From Diplonema papillatum (taxonomy: Eukaryota; Euglenozoa; Diplonemea; Diplonemida; Diplonemidae), in the NCBI GenBank assembly GCA_030068145.1, contig JAPJBO010000459.1:114001-178000 (forward strand): a stretch of DNA of 64,000 nt, in the 5' to 3' direction. The notes beneath the pieces are model-generated. The model saw only the letters and a program-made list of their open reading frames with translations. It had not been told where the DNA came from and did not search any database. Shown here in pieces: positions 41,264 through 51,900 of the stretch (position 1 is its first letter; each line of letters opens with the position of its first letter). Position numbers and translations under genes: made by a program.

Positions 41264-44227
41264 CTATTTTCGGCGCGCTCTTTTTCTGACATTCTTTGGG
41301 CTGTCTTCTGTTTCCTCGCTTTCTTCATCTTCTTCAAGGTCCTCGTTTTCAGACTCCTCTTCATCTTCTTCGCACTCTTCATCTTCTTCATCTTCCTCGC
41401 ACTCCTCATCTTCCTCGCTGTCTTCTTCGTCCTCGTATTCGCGCAGGAGGCACTGACTTCGAAGGCCCTCTTCAATTACCTGTAACCGAGTGGGCTTTGG
41501 TCCTAGCCTCTTGCGGCCACCTCCTGGGGCTCTCCTCTTTCGATCACCAAAGAAAGAGCGCACTCCAGTCTGAACAAACTCGCGGCATGTAGCGGGGCTT
41601 GGTCCTAGTTCATGCACAAACAGCTCAGCCTCAAGAAGTGTGATACGAAGCTTTGTGCGAGACAGTCCAAGCCGCTGCCGTACCGCTGCAAAGTGAGATT
41701 CAATAGAACAGCACGACACACTGCCAAGTAGAGCTATTCCCTCAAGCACATCAGCAAGAAAAACGTTGTGCTCTATGTCCGTCTCGCGAAGACTGCATGT
41801 CACGCAGCGCAAGCTGGAGCCACTGCTCATCCCTGCCGCAAGGGCCTTGGCACTGCACCAGGCCTGTTTGAGGTCGATCCCTTCAGCACCCAGTCGTGAA
41901 AGGATTGGCCCCTGCAGTTCCTGAAGCTCATTGTTGCCGTACGCAGCAATCTCGGCAGTGCTCATGTTGCTTAGATCGAAGTAGAAAAACTTCAAGATCT
42001 TCAGAATAGCCCGTTGGTCATCGTTGAACTGCAACATGGTGTCAAAAGCTTCCTGCACAAGCTTATGGAGAGACTGCAAACCCGATGGTGCCTCGATTTG
42101 CAGGAGCACCTCTGTTGCAGAGCGTAGCTCGGCTTCAATGTGGACGACAGAAGTGCTTGTCGACTGCGCTGTGCGGCTCACCGGCGAGATCGCGGTAAAC
42201 AGCTGGTCAAAGTACAGCAGCTGCTTCTGTACGAGCGGTTGCTTGAACTTGTGCACAAGTTTAGACGGGCCGCCCCTTGTCGGTCGCTTTGCCTGGCTGA
42301 GTTTTCTCTTGTACGCCCGTTTTTGCTGTTTGTCACCACCCTTTGAGGTCTTGAAGGCACGGCGATCACTTTCCAAATGTGCGATCCACAGCTTGTTCAT
42401 ACGCTGCACTCGAGAAAAGGTATTTTTCCACTTTGGAAGCCACCGGATGACGTGCCCCTGCTTTGGGCGAAGAACAGAAGCAGTGCGAGGCTGACCAGGG
42501 ACAGCAGCGCTTATCGACGGGTTTTCTGCAGCAAACTCCTCTATGTCCCGGCATAGCAGTGATGAAGCTGCGTAAAACGAATCGATCGCTGCCACCATCG
42601 CAGCAATGGACTTGAACACCTTGGCTTCAGTGATAACCTTCAAGCACGTTTGGAGGTAATGCGCAAAATCCCACGTCTTGAACAGCCGGGCCCCTTTGTG
42701 CGCATCAGCAACAAGTCTCCCAAACAACCCGTTGTTTGCTCCTGTTAGGGCGCTTGCCCCGTCAGTCACTATACCGAGCAGTTGGTTCTGTGCAACCCCA
42801 ACTTTGCGCAGAGCCGCGCACACCAGGCGATGGATGCATTCACCGTCCTCACGATCGCCACGCGGAATGGCAACCAACCCTACGAACACCTCAGTGTACT
42901 TCGAAAGCTCGTAGAATCGAATACGTACTTCGATCACTTGTTTTTTTGTAAGGGAAAGCGTAGCACCGTCAGTGCTGATCACGAAGAAAGAAACTGGAGC
43001 CAGACGCACATGCAACTGGAATCGAAGAATTCGTGCCCAAAGGTAGGTCATTTGTTTGATGTGCTCTTCGTTCCTGTACTGCGGATGCATGGCGATCCCC
43101 CGACTTACATCTGCGTCAAGCTGCCTCAGGCTTTGGGAGATCGAGAGTTTGTTGTGAAGGCTGACGTAGAAATTGACGTGCATCGACTCGAGGGTTGCGT
43201 CCTGCACATCGGCCTCTGCAATTTTGACTTGCTTCACAGCTTCGTTGGTACCGACCTTCAGCGCACCACTGTCGCCAGTCTCTGCAATTTCGTCCTCGTC
43301 GTCTTCCTCCTCATCCGTTTCCTCGTGCACGACACTCAGTGTCGGAAACGAGGGGCAGCAGTTGAACACCACACCCAGTACGGCAGCAGCAGAGACCACA
43401 GCACAGACCGTACGAATGCGCCTTAGAGCTGTTTTGTGGTACTCCCGTCCGAGGTGCTTGCTCTTCGCTGTTCGAAGCGGTGCTCCCCGAGAATTCACGG
43501 ACCCCTTTAAAAACGCTTCGTTTTTTGGAGTAGAGCTCAGCACGCCAAGGCCGTGCGCGTCACGACAAACGATGCAGCCGATACCTTCCGGCGTCGAGAA
43601 AAAGACCTCTGCAAACTCGTCTGCAGGAGGTGCTGCCGGCTTCACAGGTTCTGCGCTCGCAGCTGCCTTTTGTTTGGGTGCAAACAGCGGGAAAACGCCG
43701 GTTGTCGGTCTTGGCTCTGAACGTGGGGGACGAAAGCGAAGGACAAAGAAATGTCCCATTTTTTGCCTTCCCACAGGGGGTGCAAACACAATGACAATTG
43801 TGCTTTCACACGCAGAGGCCATCAGTCTCGGAACACGCTGTGCATCCATTATCTTGATGGGCGTTGGATACTGCCTGCCGAGGTGGACAGTGCAGTCAGT
43901 CACCTCAACTGTCGTCAGGGCGAGGGGCGACTCGTCGTTGAGAGACAGTAGTAGCTCCTGTTTTCTCTCGTTCGAAAGCCAGCCAGGAGGAAACCTTTGC
44001 AGCCATGATTGAAGCTCCTTCAAAGTAGGCAGGCTCTGTACACTGTGTCCCCGAGCCAGCTGCCCGGCAACAAAGAGAGCGACGCTCCCACACTCAGCCC
44101 CCTTCTGCGCCTTCGCCTCGACCCTGTCGCCCTCCTTGCACCCTGCATCGATGAGCTGCTTGAAGAGGCGACTCTTCGTCTTTGCAGAATGGCTGCTCAG
44201 ACTGTCGAATACATCAAACACCAGCAT
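41264..44227 (-). CDS. hAT-like transposase with partial ULP1-type protease domain
   Basis: 987 codons without a stop. Residues 1-60 (VFDVFDSL ... AQKGAECGSVALFVAGQLARG) match the second half of ULP1/adenain-type cysteine proteases, with Q41 and C46 as the catalytic Gln and Cys. The His/Asp half is absent, and an acceptor-like ttcag precedes the ATG, so an upstream exon may supply it. Residues 205-265 form a BED/TTF-like finger (C218, C221, H258, H264). The core shows VISTDGATL (D420), VTDGASALTG (D489) and FAHYLQTC (H523), as in hAT/ZNF862-like transposases, and ESHFAAVRQRL near the C-terminus recalls the hAT dimerisation region. An acidic tail ends in a basic NLS-like KNVRKRARRK. An intact frame suggests recent activity or domestication. 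Terminal repeats were not found. The hAT assignment is moderate. Confidence 0.72.
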   Translation of the reverse strand: MLVFDVFDSLSSHSAKTKSRLFKQLIDAGCKEGDRVEAKAQKGAECGSVALFVAGQLARGHSVQSLPTLKELQSWLQRFPPGWLSNERKQELLLSLNDESPLALTTVEVTDCTVHLGRQYPTPIKIMDAQRVPRLMASACESTIVIVFAPPVGRQKMGHFFVLRFRPPRSEPRPTTGVFPLFAPKQKAAASAEPVKPAAPPADEFAEVFFSTPEGIGCIVCRDAHGLGVLSSTPKNEAFLKGSVNSRGAPLRTAKSKHLGREYHKTALRRIRTVCAVVSAAAVLGVVFNCCPSFPTLSVVHEETDEEEDDEDEIAETGDSGALKVGTNEAVKQVKIAEADVQDATLESMHVNFYVSLHNKLSISQSLRQLDADVSRGIAMHPQYRNEEHIKQMTYLWARILRFQLHVRLAPVSFFVISTDGATLSLTKKQVIEVRIRFYELSKYTEVFVGLVAIPRGDREDGECIHRLVCAALRKVGVAQNQLLGIVTDGASALTGANNGLFGRLVADAHKGARLFKTWDFAHYLQTCLKVITEAKVFKSIAAMVAAIDSFYAASSLLCRDIEEFAAENPSISAAVPGQPRTASVLRPKQGHVIRWLPKWKNTFSRVQRMNKLWIAHLESDRRAFKTSKGGDKQQKRAYKRKLSQAKRPTRGGPSKLVHKFKQPLVQKQLLYFDQLFTAISPVSRTAQSTSTSVVHIEAELRSATEVLLQIEAPSGLQSLHKLVQEAFDTMLQFNDDQRAILKILKFFYFDLSNMSTAEIAAYGNNELQELQGPILSRLGAEGIDLKQAWCSAKALAAGMSSGSSLRCVTCSLRETDIEHNVFLADVLEGIALLGSVSCCSIESHFAAVRQRLGLSRTKLRITLLEAELFVHELGPSPATCREFVQTGVRSFFGDRKRRAPGGGRKRLGPKPTRLQVIEEGLRSQCLLREYEDEEDSEEDEECEEDEEDEECEEDEEESENEDLEEDEESEETEDSPKNVRKRARRK

Positions 44228-45549
44228 CAGAACTGAACGTCTTTGTCTTCACCACCACCCCCCCACCCCCGGATGTTTTTGGAGGGCCCCCCCTGGATGT
44301 TTCGAGGAGTCAGCCCAAGGGCAGGTAAGGGACAGCGGGAAATCTGTCAGCAGGTTATGGATGGATGGACGGGGAAGACGGAGGGGCAGCAAAGAAAGCC
44401 GTGTGGACAAGGAGCGGGTCACGATCACACAGGGGAGCCTAGACCCTGCCGCCTGCAGATTCCAAGGATAGCGTGAGCAGGTGACGTACCCTAACACCGA
44501 GCACGCTGGCTGGCACGCTGGCTGACTGCCGCCGACCACCCGTGGGGTGCGGGCCTGGCCTGGAGCATGTCGATATTTGGGTAGACTATGGCCGGCTGGC
44601 CCGCCATATTCGCCCTTGAAAGGAGGATCTGGGGTTTCTGTCAGCTCCTGAGCACATCCGGTCCATATGCCGGGGGTTAGGCATGTACATAATGTGACAT
44701 CGCGTGTTCATAGTGTGGGTGACCCGGGATCCGGAGATACCCCCGTTACCCGTTACCCGTTACCCGTGGCCTTATTTTTATGCATGCCCAGGGGGGGGGG
44801 GGGGGGGGGGGGGGGGGGATTACGTTGGCAGAACGACCTGACCCCCCCCCCCCCCCAGGGTGCGCACTAAGGGACGTTGCCCCCGTTGCACGTTGCACCC
44901 CCCTTTTGGGGGGGGTCGTTTTGGGGGCTGTTTTTGGGGTGTTTGCCAGACCCCCGGTGCCGAGTGGGTACTCCGTTTCCTCCAGATGAATCCGTTCTCC
45001 TCGTTTTCGAAATCGAAACCCACTTTTGCGGAAAAAAAGGTCAATCCCCACCAAAATGTTTTCCTGCACTTTTTTGGCAGGGAAATGTACTTAGCAACTT
45101 TTGAGCAAAGTCAGTTTCCCCGAAAACCAAGATTCCTGCAGTGCACTCAAAAATCAGCCAAAATCTGGAAAATTGGCCCAAAAAGTGAAAATTCGAGCAA
45201 ATTTGGCCGATTTACCATGTGCTTTCCCCAAAATGCCAATACCCCCCAAAAGCTGTTTTCAGGCAAATCCGCTGGGAAACGTACTTAGAGAGTTTCGAAA
45301 CAACGGCACCAAGAAAACCACGAAAGGGCAGATTTTCCCGGTTTCAGCCTGTGTTTTGCACGTCAAATTTCAGGCCTCACAGACGAACCGAGGACGGAGT
45401 GGAAAGATCCATCGCGAAAGAGCGCGTTTAAGGGGGTCCCCGGAAAAAAGGGTGGGGTCCCCGGCCACCAGGTGCACCAAACAGGACCCCCCCCTTCCAA
45501 ATTTAGCAGACGTTGACATTGCCCGTTGCACCCCCCAATCCTTAGTGCG
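44228..45549. other. No gene recognised; poly-G tract and telomere-like short repeat
   Basis: 44738-44782 has 'cccgttacccgttacccg' and 'ccttatttttatgca'; 44790-44818 is a G run and 44841-44856 a C run. The open frames here are short. An exon completing the ULP1-type domain of the neighbouring transposase was looked for on the minus strand and not recognised. Confidence 0.4.
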
Positions 45550-45834
45550 CCCCCTGCCCCACCCCCCCCCCCGGGTCGAGCTAATTTATTCCTGGGTGAG
45601 CTTTTTTTCAGGCTTTTTTTCCGACTAATTTGTTCCGGGAAGTGAAAATTTATTCCGGGAAGTGAAAATTTGTTCCGGGAAGTGAAAATTTATTCCGGGA
45701 AGTGAAAATTTGTTCCGGGAAGTGAAAATTTATTCCGGGAAGTGAAAATTTGTTCCGGAAACTGAAAATTTGGGGTTTGCCAAATTTTCCAGATTTTCAC
45801 CATTTGTGTGTGATTTTTACAATTTTTGTGTAAG

Positions 45835-46215
45835 GTACGCATACCCGAACCCCCCCCGCATACCCGAACCCGCATACCCAAACCCGCAAACCCGAACCCG
45901 CAACCCGCGTACCCTAACCCCGCAAACCCTAACCCGCAAACCCCGCAAACCCGCATACCCAAACCCGCATACCCTAACCCGCAAACCCGCATACCCTAAC
46001 CTCGCAAACCCGCATACCCGAACCCGCAAACCCGCGTACCCTAACCCCGCAAACCCTAACCCGCAAACCCCGCAAACCCGCATACCCAAACCCGCATACC
46101 CTAACCCGCAAACCCGCATACCCTAACCTCGCAAACCCGCATACCCGAACCCGCAACCCCGCGTACCCTAACCCGCAAACCCCGCATACCCTAACCCGCA
46201 AACCCCGCTTACCCG
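45835..46215. repeat. Degenerate telomere-like CCCTAA/CCCGCA tract
   Basis: About 380 bases of 'accctaacccgcaaacccgc' type units mixed with 'cgcatacccgaaccc'. A roughly 125-bp higher-order duplication is visible (45893-46015 resembles 46019-46145). CCCTAACCC is the telomeric motif of many eukaryotes, but here it is interstitial and interrupted. Confidence 0.75.
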
Positions 46216-47235
46216 CATGCGATAACGTTTTTCAAATACACACAGCAGATCAAAGAAAGGGGGGAAAGGTGGAAAATGCAGATCAAACGGGAGTAGAATG
46301 TGCACACTCGCTTATCCGACTCTTGACTTACTATGCCGTGTTCTGAAAGCTGTCGAGGGGCCCCTCCATAGGTTCTCGCATGATTCGTTCGCCTATGTAA
46401 CACTATCCGTTTGTAGTACGCTTCGCAATTGTGTTCTTGCACTCTAGCCGAATGGCGGGTGGCGGAATTCCGCGCTCGGGCGCAAGACACAATTATGCTG
46501 CTTTTGCAGTGCAAGCCGAACCCGGTTCGCGACTTCGGTTGCGGTAAAGTGTTACAAAGTCTTCGGCTTTCAGATCCGGATACGCGTATGCAACAGATAG
46601 TTAGAGGTCACTTGAAGGATACCCGTGTGCAGCGTTCGAAAGAGTTTGCGTATCTGGAGTCTTTTTTTTTTTTCGGGGGGTGCCCTTTTGACCCTATGTA
46701 TTTTATTATTTTTTGAGAAGAGAGTTTACGACAGCCTCGAGGATATTCGTCATTTCCTGCGTTCGTCCAGTGTAATTGTCGTCCAAGTTACTGACCGTGG
46801 GAAGGGGTTCCAAGAAGTCTGTCTGAGTGCGCGATGCAGTTTACCGATAGCCACCGCGTGCCTTCTGTGCCAGGGGTCGGATACGTTTACTTGCTGACCG
46901 GTGCTAACTTTGTAGAAGGCCCACCTATCAGCCTGAGTTCAGCTCCACAAGGTTCGTTTCGTTAAGGCAACTCATGATCACTTCGGTGTGAGGGATTAGT
47001 CCTGTTAGAAACTACTTGTGGGCGCCTGCTCCGTTGCGTGGTCTTCTCTCCGTACAGTGTTCCACATCTGGAAGGTCCTTGCGTTCAGTTCGCGCTTCCT
47101 GTGGGCACAAAGACAGTCGGTGACTTCAGGAAGGAATCAGCCATTCTTGCGTGATGTAATGTGGAGTGCAGATTCCGTTTGTTGCCACCTTGGGTTGTCA
47201 GCCCAGTCCTCCCCAGTTCTAGGTTCGGTCCGGGT
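46216..47235. other. No gene recognised
   Basis: Unique-looking sequence with two plus-strand frames of 90-95 codons (46429-46716, 46625-46897) without domains. Interior of the inverted-repeat block. Confidence 0.35.
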
Positions 47236-47689
47236 CCCGTGAAATGAGGAGAAATTTGTTCCGAAACTGAAAATTTGTTCCGGGAAGTGAAAATTTGTTC
47301 CGGAACTGAAAATTTGTTCCGGGAAGCGAAAATTTGTTCCGGGAAGTGAAAATTTGTTCCGGGGTGAGTTTTTTTTCTGGGAGGCTCACTGATCGTGTCA
47401 GCCATTTTTAGCCCAGAAATGAAAAAAAACTCACCCAGGAACAAATTAGTCAGAAAAAAAGCCCACCCCGGAACAAATTTTCAGTTCCCGGAACAAATTA
47501 GTCAGAAAAAAAGCCCTCCCCGGAACAAATTTTCACTTCCCGGAACAAATTTTCACTTCCCGGAACAAATTTTCACCTCCCGGAACAAATTTTCACCTCC
47601 CGGAATAAAAAAGTCGGAAAAAAAGTCGGGAAAAAAGCCACCCCGGAATAAATTAGCCCCACACCCCCCCCCCCCCCCCCCCCCCCGTG

Positions 47690-47945
47690 GGAGTCTTTAT
47701 TAGCGGAAAAAAGTCTTTATTAGCGGCCGCTAATAGAGACTTTTTGGCGCCAAAAAGTCTCTATTAGCGGCCGCTAATAAAGACTTTTTGGGCGCGAATA
47801 AAGACTTTTTGGGCGCGAATAAAGACTTTTTCGGCGCGAATAGAGACTTTTTTCCCGCGGATAGAGACTTTTTCCCGCGGAAAAAGTTGTGAAAGTTGGG
47901 TCGAAAATTTTTGGTCGAAATTTTTGGTCGAAAGTTTTTGGTCAA
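47690..47945. repeat. Palindromic cluster of 'aataaagactttttgg' units
   Basis: Units 'agtctttattagcgg' and 'ccgctaataaagactttttg' alternate on both strands around ttagcggccgctaa and ggcgcc palindromes, then pass into 'ggtcgaaatttttggtcg' units that continue into the neighbouring MULE spacer. Not coding. Confidence 0.75.
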
Positions 47946-47950
47946 AATAT

Positions 47951-48470
47951 ATGCGCGAAAAAACTGTTTTTTTTACAAACATATGCGCGAAAAAACTGTT
48001 TTTTTTTACAAATATATGCGCGAAAAAACTAAAATTTACAAATATATGCACCGCGCATATATTTGTAAATTTTAGTTTTTCGCGCATATCCTGGTATATT
48101 TCCCAAAAATTTTATGGTCGAAATTTTTTGGTCAAAAATTTTGGTCAAAATTTTTGGTCGAAAAAATTTGGGAAACTTACAAATATATGCGCGATAAACT
48201 GCCGAAAAAACTGCGCGCATACGAAACGTATGCGCGAAAAACTGTTTTTTTTACAAATATATGCGCGAAAAAACTAAAATTGACAAATATATGCGCGGTG
48301 CATATGTTTGTCAGTTTTAGTTTTTTCGCGCATATATTTGTAAAAAAAAACAGTTTTTCGCGCATATATTTGTAAAAAACAGTTTTTTCGCGCATATATT
48401 TGTAAAAAACAGTTTTTTCGCGCATATGCCACAATTCTTGTTGGGAGACCCTTTCAAAAAAAATTCCCCC
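47951..48470. repeat. MULE array spacer palindrome, copy 1 (left edge of array)
   Basis: Tandem 'acaaatatatgcgcg' units on the left, their reverse complement 'cgcgcatatatttgt' on the right, and in the middle two perfect-looking hairpins ('tatatgcaccgcgcatata' and 'tatatgcgcggtgcatat') plus a 'tttcccaaaa ... gggaaa' pair. The same block recurs at 53205-53755, 58520-59062 and 63835-64000 (cut by the window edge). Compared with the others, this copy lacks the first one or two units on its left side, so the array starts here. Confidence 0.85.
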
Positions 48471-48923
48471 CAAAGTGCCTATTTCGAGTGTTTAGCCTCA
48501 TTAAAGCCATCAAAAGTGAATTCAGACGGGTTTTTGACGCCAAACACAGCATCGCGAGAATATAGGGTCCACAATGAATGTACTTCAACGTACTATACAA
48601 AATGACATACACTCACACATTTGTAAAAATACCATGAAGTTCGTAGCCTATTATAGGGCCCACAAAGTGACTATTTCGGGTGTATGATGCCAAAAACAAC
48701 GAGAGGTTCCACAACGGATGTACCATGCAGGGTCAAAACCTTGTGTCTTTTTGGAAATGGCCAAAAAAGAAATTCCGGAAAAAAATTGGGGTTTTTGAAT
48801 TTTAAAATTTTGGAACAAAAACTGCGGTAATTTTTGATGAAGTTGAGCAATTTTTTTTTTCCATTTTTGGGGGCCACCAGCCCCGTGGCAGTGTTTCAAA
48901 AAGACACAAGGTTCTGACCCTGC

Positions 48924-51900
48924 ATGGTACATACATACACACATAAAGCCATCAAAAGTGAATTCACACGGGGTTTTGACGCCAAAAAAACACATCATAC
49001 GCCAGGTTGCGCCGGAGGCGCAACCTGGACACACAAAAAGCGCCAGATCAACGGGTCATGGCGTCGTGCGCGCTTCGAACTGAAAGCGAAGGCACGCAAA
49101 GCTCCCGGTGAGTGCGGGGTCGTACAACTGTGCGATTTGCCTACTGTTCGCGCTCTTGCTCTTCGTTCTGACACCCTTGGCCGTTCTCATATGATTAACA
49201 AGAAATCGAGCAGGAGGGGCTGGCAGTGGGTTGGTGGTGTAAAAATGCCGGTTCCAGACGACGAGTTTGTTCTTCTGCTGCAGGAGGCGTCATGCAAGGC
49301 GGAGCAGATTGCAGCCATTTTGAGCCTTCCTGTGCGTTGTGCTGACGACCTCCACGACGTGACGTTCTCACAGCTGCTCGGCGCGGTGGGCAGCGACATT
49401 GTCACCAAAAGGGTGTTTCGCAGATGTGGGGTGGCCTACAAGGACCCGGTCGGCAACACCAGCAGCCCGCCACCGACACCAGGCAACACCAGCAACTCGG
49501 CACCATCCAACACCAGCAACTCGGCACCATCCAACACCAGCAACTCGGCACCGACACCAGTCAACACCAGTAACCCAGCACCACCAGCCAATACTGGCAA
49601 CCCCAGCAACCCGGAACCAGCCAACACCAGGAACTCGGCACCACCGACACCAGCCAGCAACCCAGCACCACAAGCCCGTACCGGCAACTCGAGACCAGCC
49701 AACACCAGCAACCCAGCACCACCAGCCAGTACTAGCAGCACCAGCAACCTGGCACCACCGACACCAGCAAACACCAACAACCCGGCGCCAGCCAACGACG
49801 ATACGGCAGAACATGGCACCAGCAACCCAGCGGCACCAGGAACCACCCGAGACCCTTCGCTACAAAAGGTGGGAGACAACCTCGATCTGAGCAGAGATGC
49901 CTTCAACACGGCAGCCGCTCTGTACTCGAGGAGTGGATCCGGCATCGGGGAGAAGGGCCTCAAATCTGGCCACGCAGGGAAGGACCGCCGCGAGAAGAAG
50001 TGCAAAACGGACGGTTGCACGTTTCACTTCGCGTGCAGGAAAGCTGCGGGCCACTACAAGGTGGTCAGCATCAGAAACCACACGTGTGTCGCAGCTGGGT
50101 CGGGCCGGGCGTTCCTTATGAGCCAAAAAGAGGCCGCTGCCGAGGCTGTTTCCTTTGTCCGGGAGTACGGCCCGAAGGCGAAGTCCAAGGAGGTGGCTGC
50201 CCACCTCGCGGTCTCTTGTGCGGGGTCGGCGGCTCTGCCGTATCACATGACCAACAGGGCACGGAATAAAGCCATAAAGGACGTGTATGGCGAGACCCTT
50301 GTCGGATATGAGAAGCTGCGGGGGTGGATGCTGGACGTGCGACGCGTGATGCCAGGCAGTCACTGTGCCTTGCTTCGCAAGTGCGGTGACGAGTACGTCA
50401 CCGAGGTTGTTGGTGTTGGCCAGCCACCAGACGAGCCAGGGGTGCTCATCGCAGCCTTCGTTGCGTTTGAGCCCTGCATTTTTGCAGCTAAGAAGCAGAA
50501 GGCCATCGGACACAACATTCTGTTTGTGGATGGGGCCTTCCGCAAAAACGGCAACAGGGGCACAATGCTGGCGGGGTCCACCATCGACCCAGATGGACAG
50601 CTGCTAGATGTTGCCCACTGTTTGGCAGTTGGGGAGAACAACACCTGCTGCGATTTTTTTCTCGAGCAGCTCAAAGACAGTGCGGGTGACTACCGCACCG
50701 TCATTTCTGACGAGGGGTGTGCACTGGAGAGTGCACTCAAGAAGGTGTTCCCCGAAGCAAAGCACTATCTGTGCAGCGAACACCTCTTCAGAAAGCCCGA
50801 TATCACGGTTGCACTGAAAGAAATCTTGCGGCACGCGTGTAAGGCCGAAACTCCCGAGCGCTACGAGGCGGTGATGGCCGAAGTTCGACAGAAGAAACCT
50901 GAACTTGCCTTGAAGCTGGACCGCATCAAGGAACAGTGGGCCCGTGCCTTCGCCGATCCCCACTACCCCAAGCTCTGCCACACCACATCGAATGTGGCGG
51001 AGTCATTGAACAACGCGTTGGACGCATCAAGGTGGATTGGGTGCGTTGTGCACGCGTTCGACTACATCCGGACCCAGCTGATGACACGATTCGCAGAAAA
51101 GGCGGCGCTTTACGCGCACTCCGACTTTGACGAGCGCCTCCTTCCGCGTTTCGACACGAGGCACGGTGGCCTTCTCGCCCTCTCGTTGCAGGTTCTTCCG
51201 CCATCCGGGGGTAACGGGGTTTACGAAGTGAAAGAAGGGGGGGTCGCTTTCGAGGTGCACGTCCAGTCGCCAACCGTTCCTCGGTCTGTGGACGGGCGGT
51301 GGACCTGCTCGTGCAACAAGTGGACCGTAGATCGCATGCCCTGTGGACACATTACACGGGTGTGTCGCATGGTGCAAAACCAGGGGCACCCCATTGACAC
51401 CCTCGCCCCACTGGTGTACACGGTGGAGGCCATGAGAGAAACGTACTCCCACCACTTCCCTCCCCTCATCGACAGGCAACACGCCGACGACGTCGACGAC
51501 AAGACGGTTGGCATGACATGCCACAGGTCGGGAGGTCGACCGAAGAATAGCCGCATACCCGAGAGAACGGAGAACACTGGCGCGGTCGTGCAGAAGGAAC
51601 CTCGCCGTTGTGGAGAATGTGGCGTTGTCGGCCACGACAAAAGGACGTGCCATGCTTCTGCTTCCGATATCCGCGCCCACAAAGCGGATGTGGCGCGCTT
51701 GAAGGCCGCTCGGACTGCGGAGTTGGCCGCACGCAAGGCGAAGCGAAACAGAGCAGGAGGCTCGGAAGCTGTCCCCGGGAAGCCCAACGTCCCACCCGAC
51801 GGCGTTATCCTTGCATCACCACACGCCCACGTCAAGTGGTTAGCGGCGGAGTACCCGGGATTCTCCCCGGAAGATGTCGAAGGGGATGGGAACTGTTTTT

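Larger units (their letters stand above)
45550..47690. mobile_element. 2.1 kb block bounded by inverted arrays of a 21-bp repeat
   Basis: The left arm (45585-45775) starts 'gagctaatttattcc' and runs through about eight 'gaaaatttgttccgggaagt' units. The right arm (47440-47660) is the same repeat reverse-complemented ('gaacaaattttcacttcccg') and ends 'ggaataaattagccccaca'. A further direct-orientation array lies at 47240-47370. Arms are edged by C-rich runs (45555-45570, 47665-47686). The interior holds the telomere-like tract and about 1 kb of sequence without a recognised gene. Confidence 0.6.

Noticed and set aside
45219-45628. Plus ORFs between the hAT-like gene and the telomere-like tract
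   Set aside because: No domain, mixed homopolymers and repeats. Not supportable.
48651-49034. 127-codon minus ORF conserved in all three MULE units
   Set aside because: Conservation follows from the near-identity of the units. It overlaps the MULE start antisense, lacks domains and includes A/T-rich leader sequence.
49436-50020. Frames rich in Thr/His or Val/Leu/Gly across the linker
   Set aside because: Alternate-frame readings of the Asn-Thr-Ser-Pro repeats of the MULE linker.
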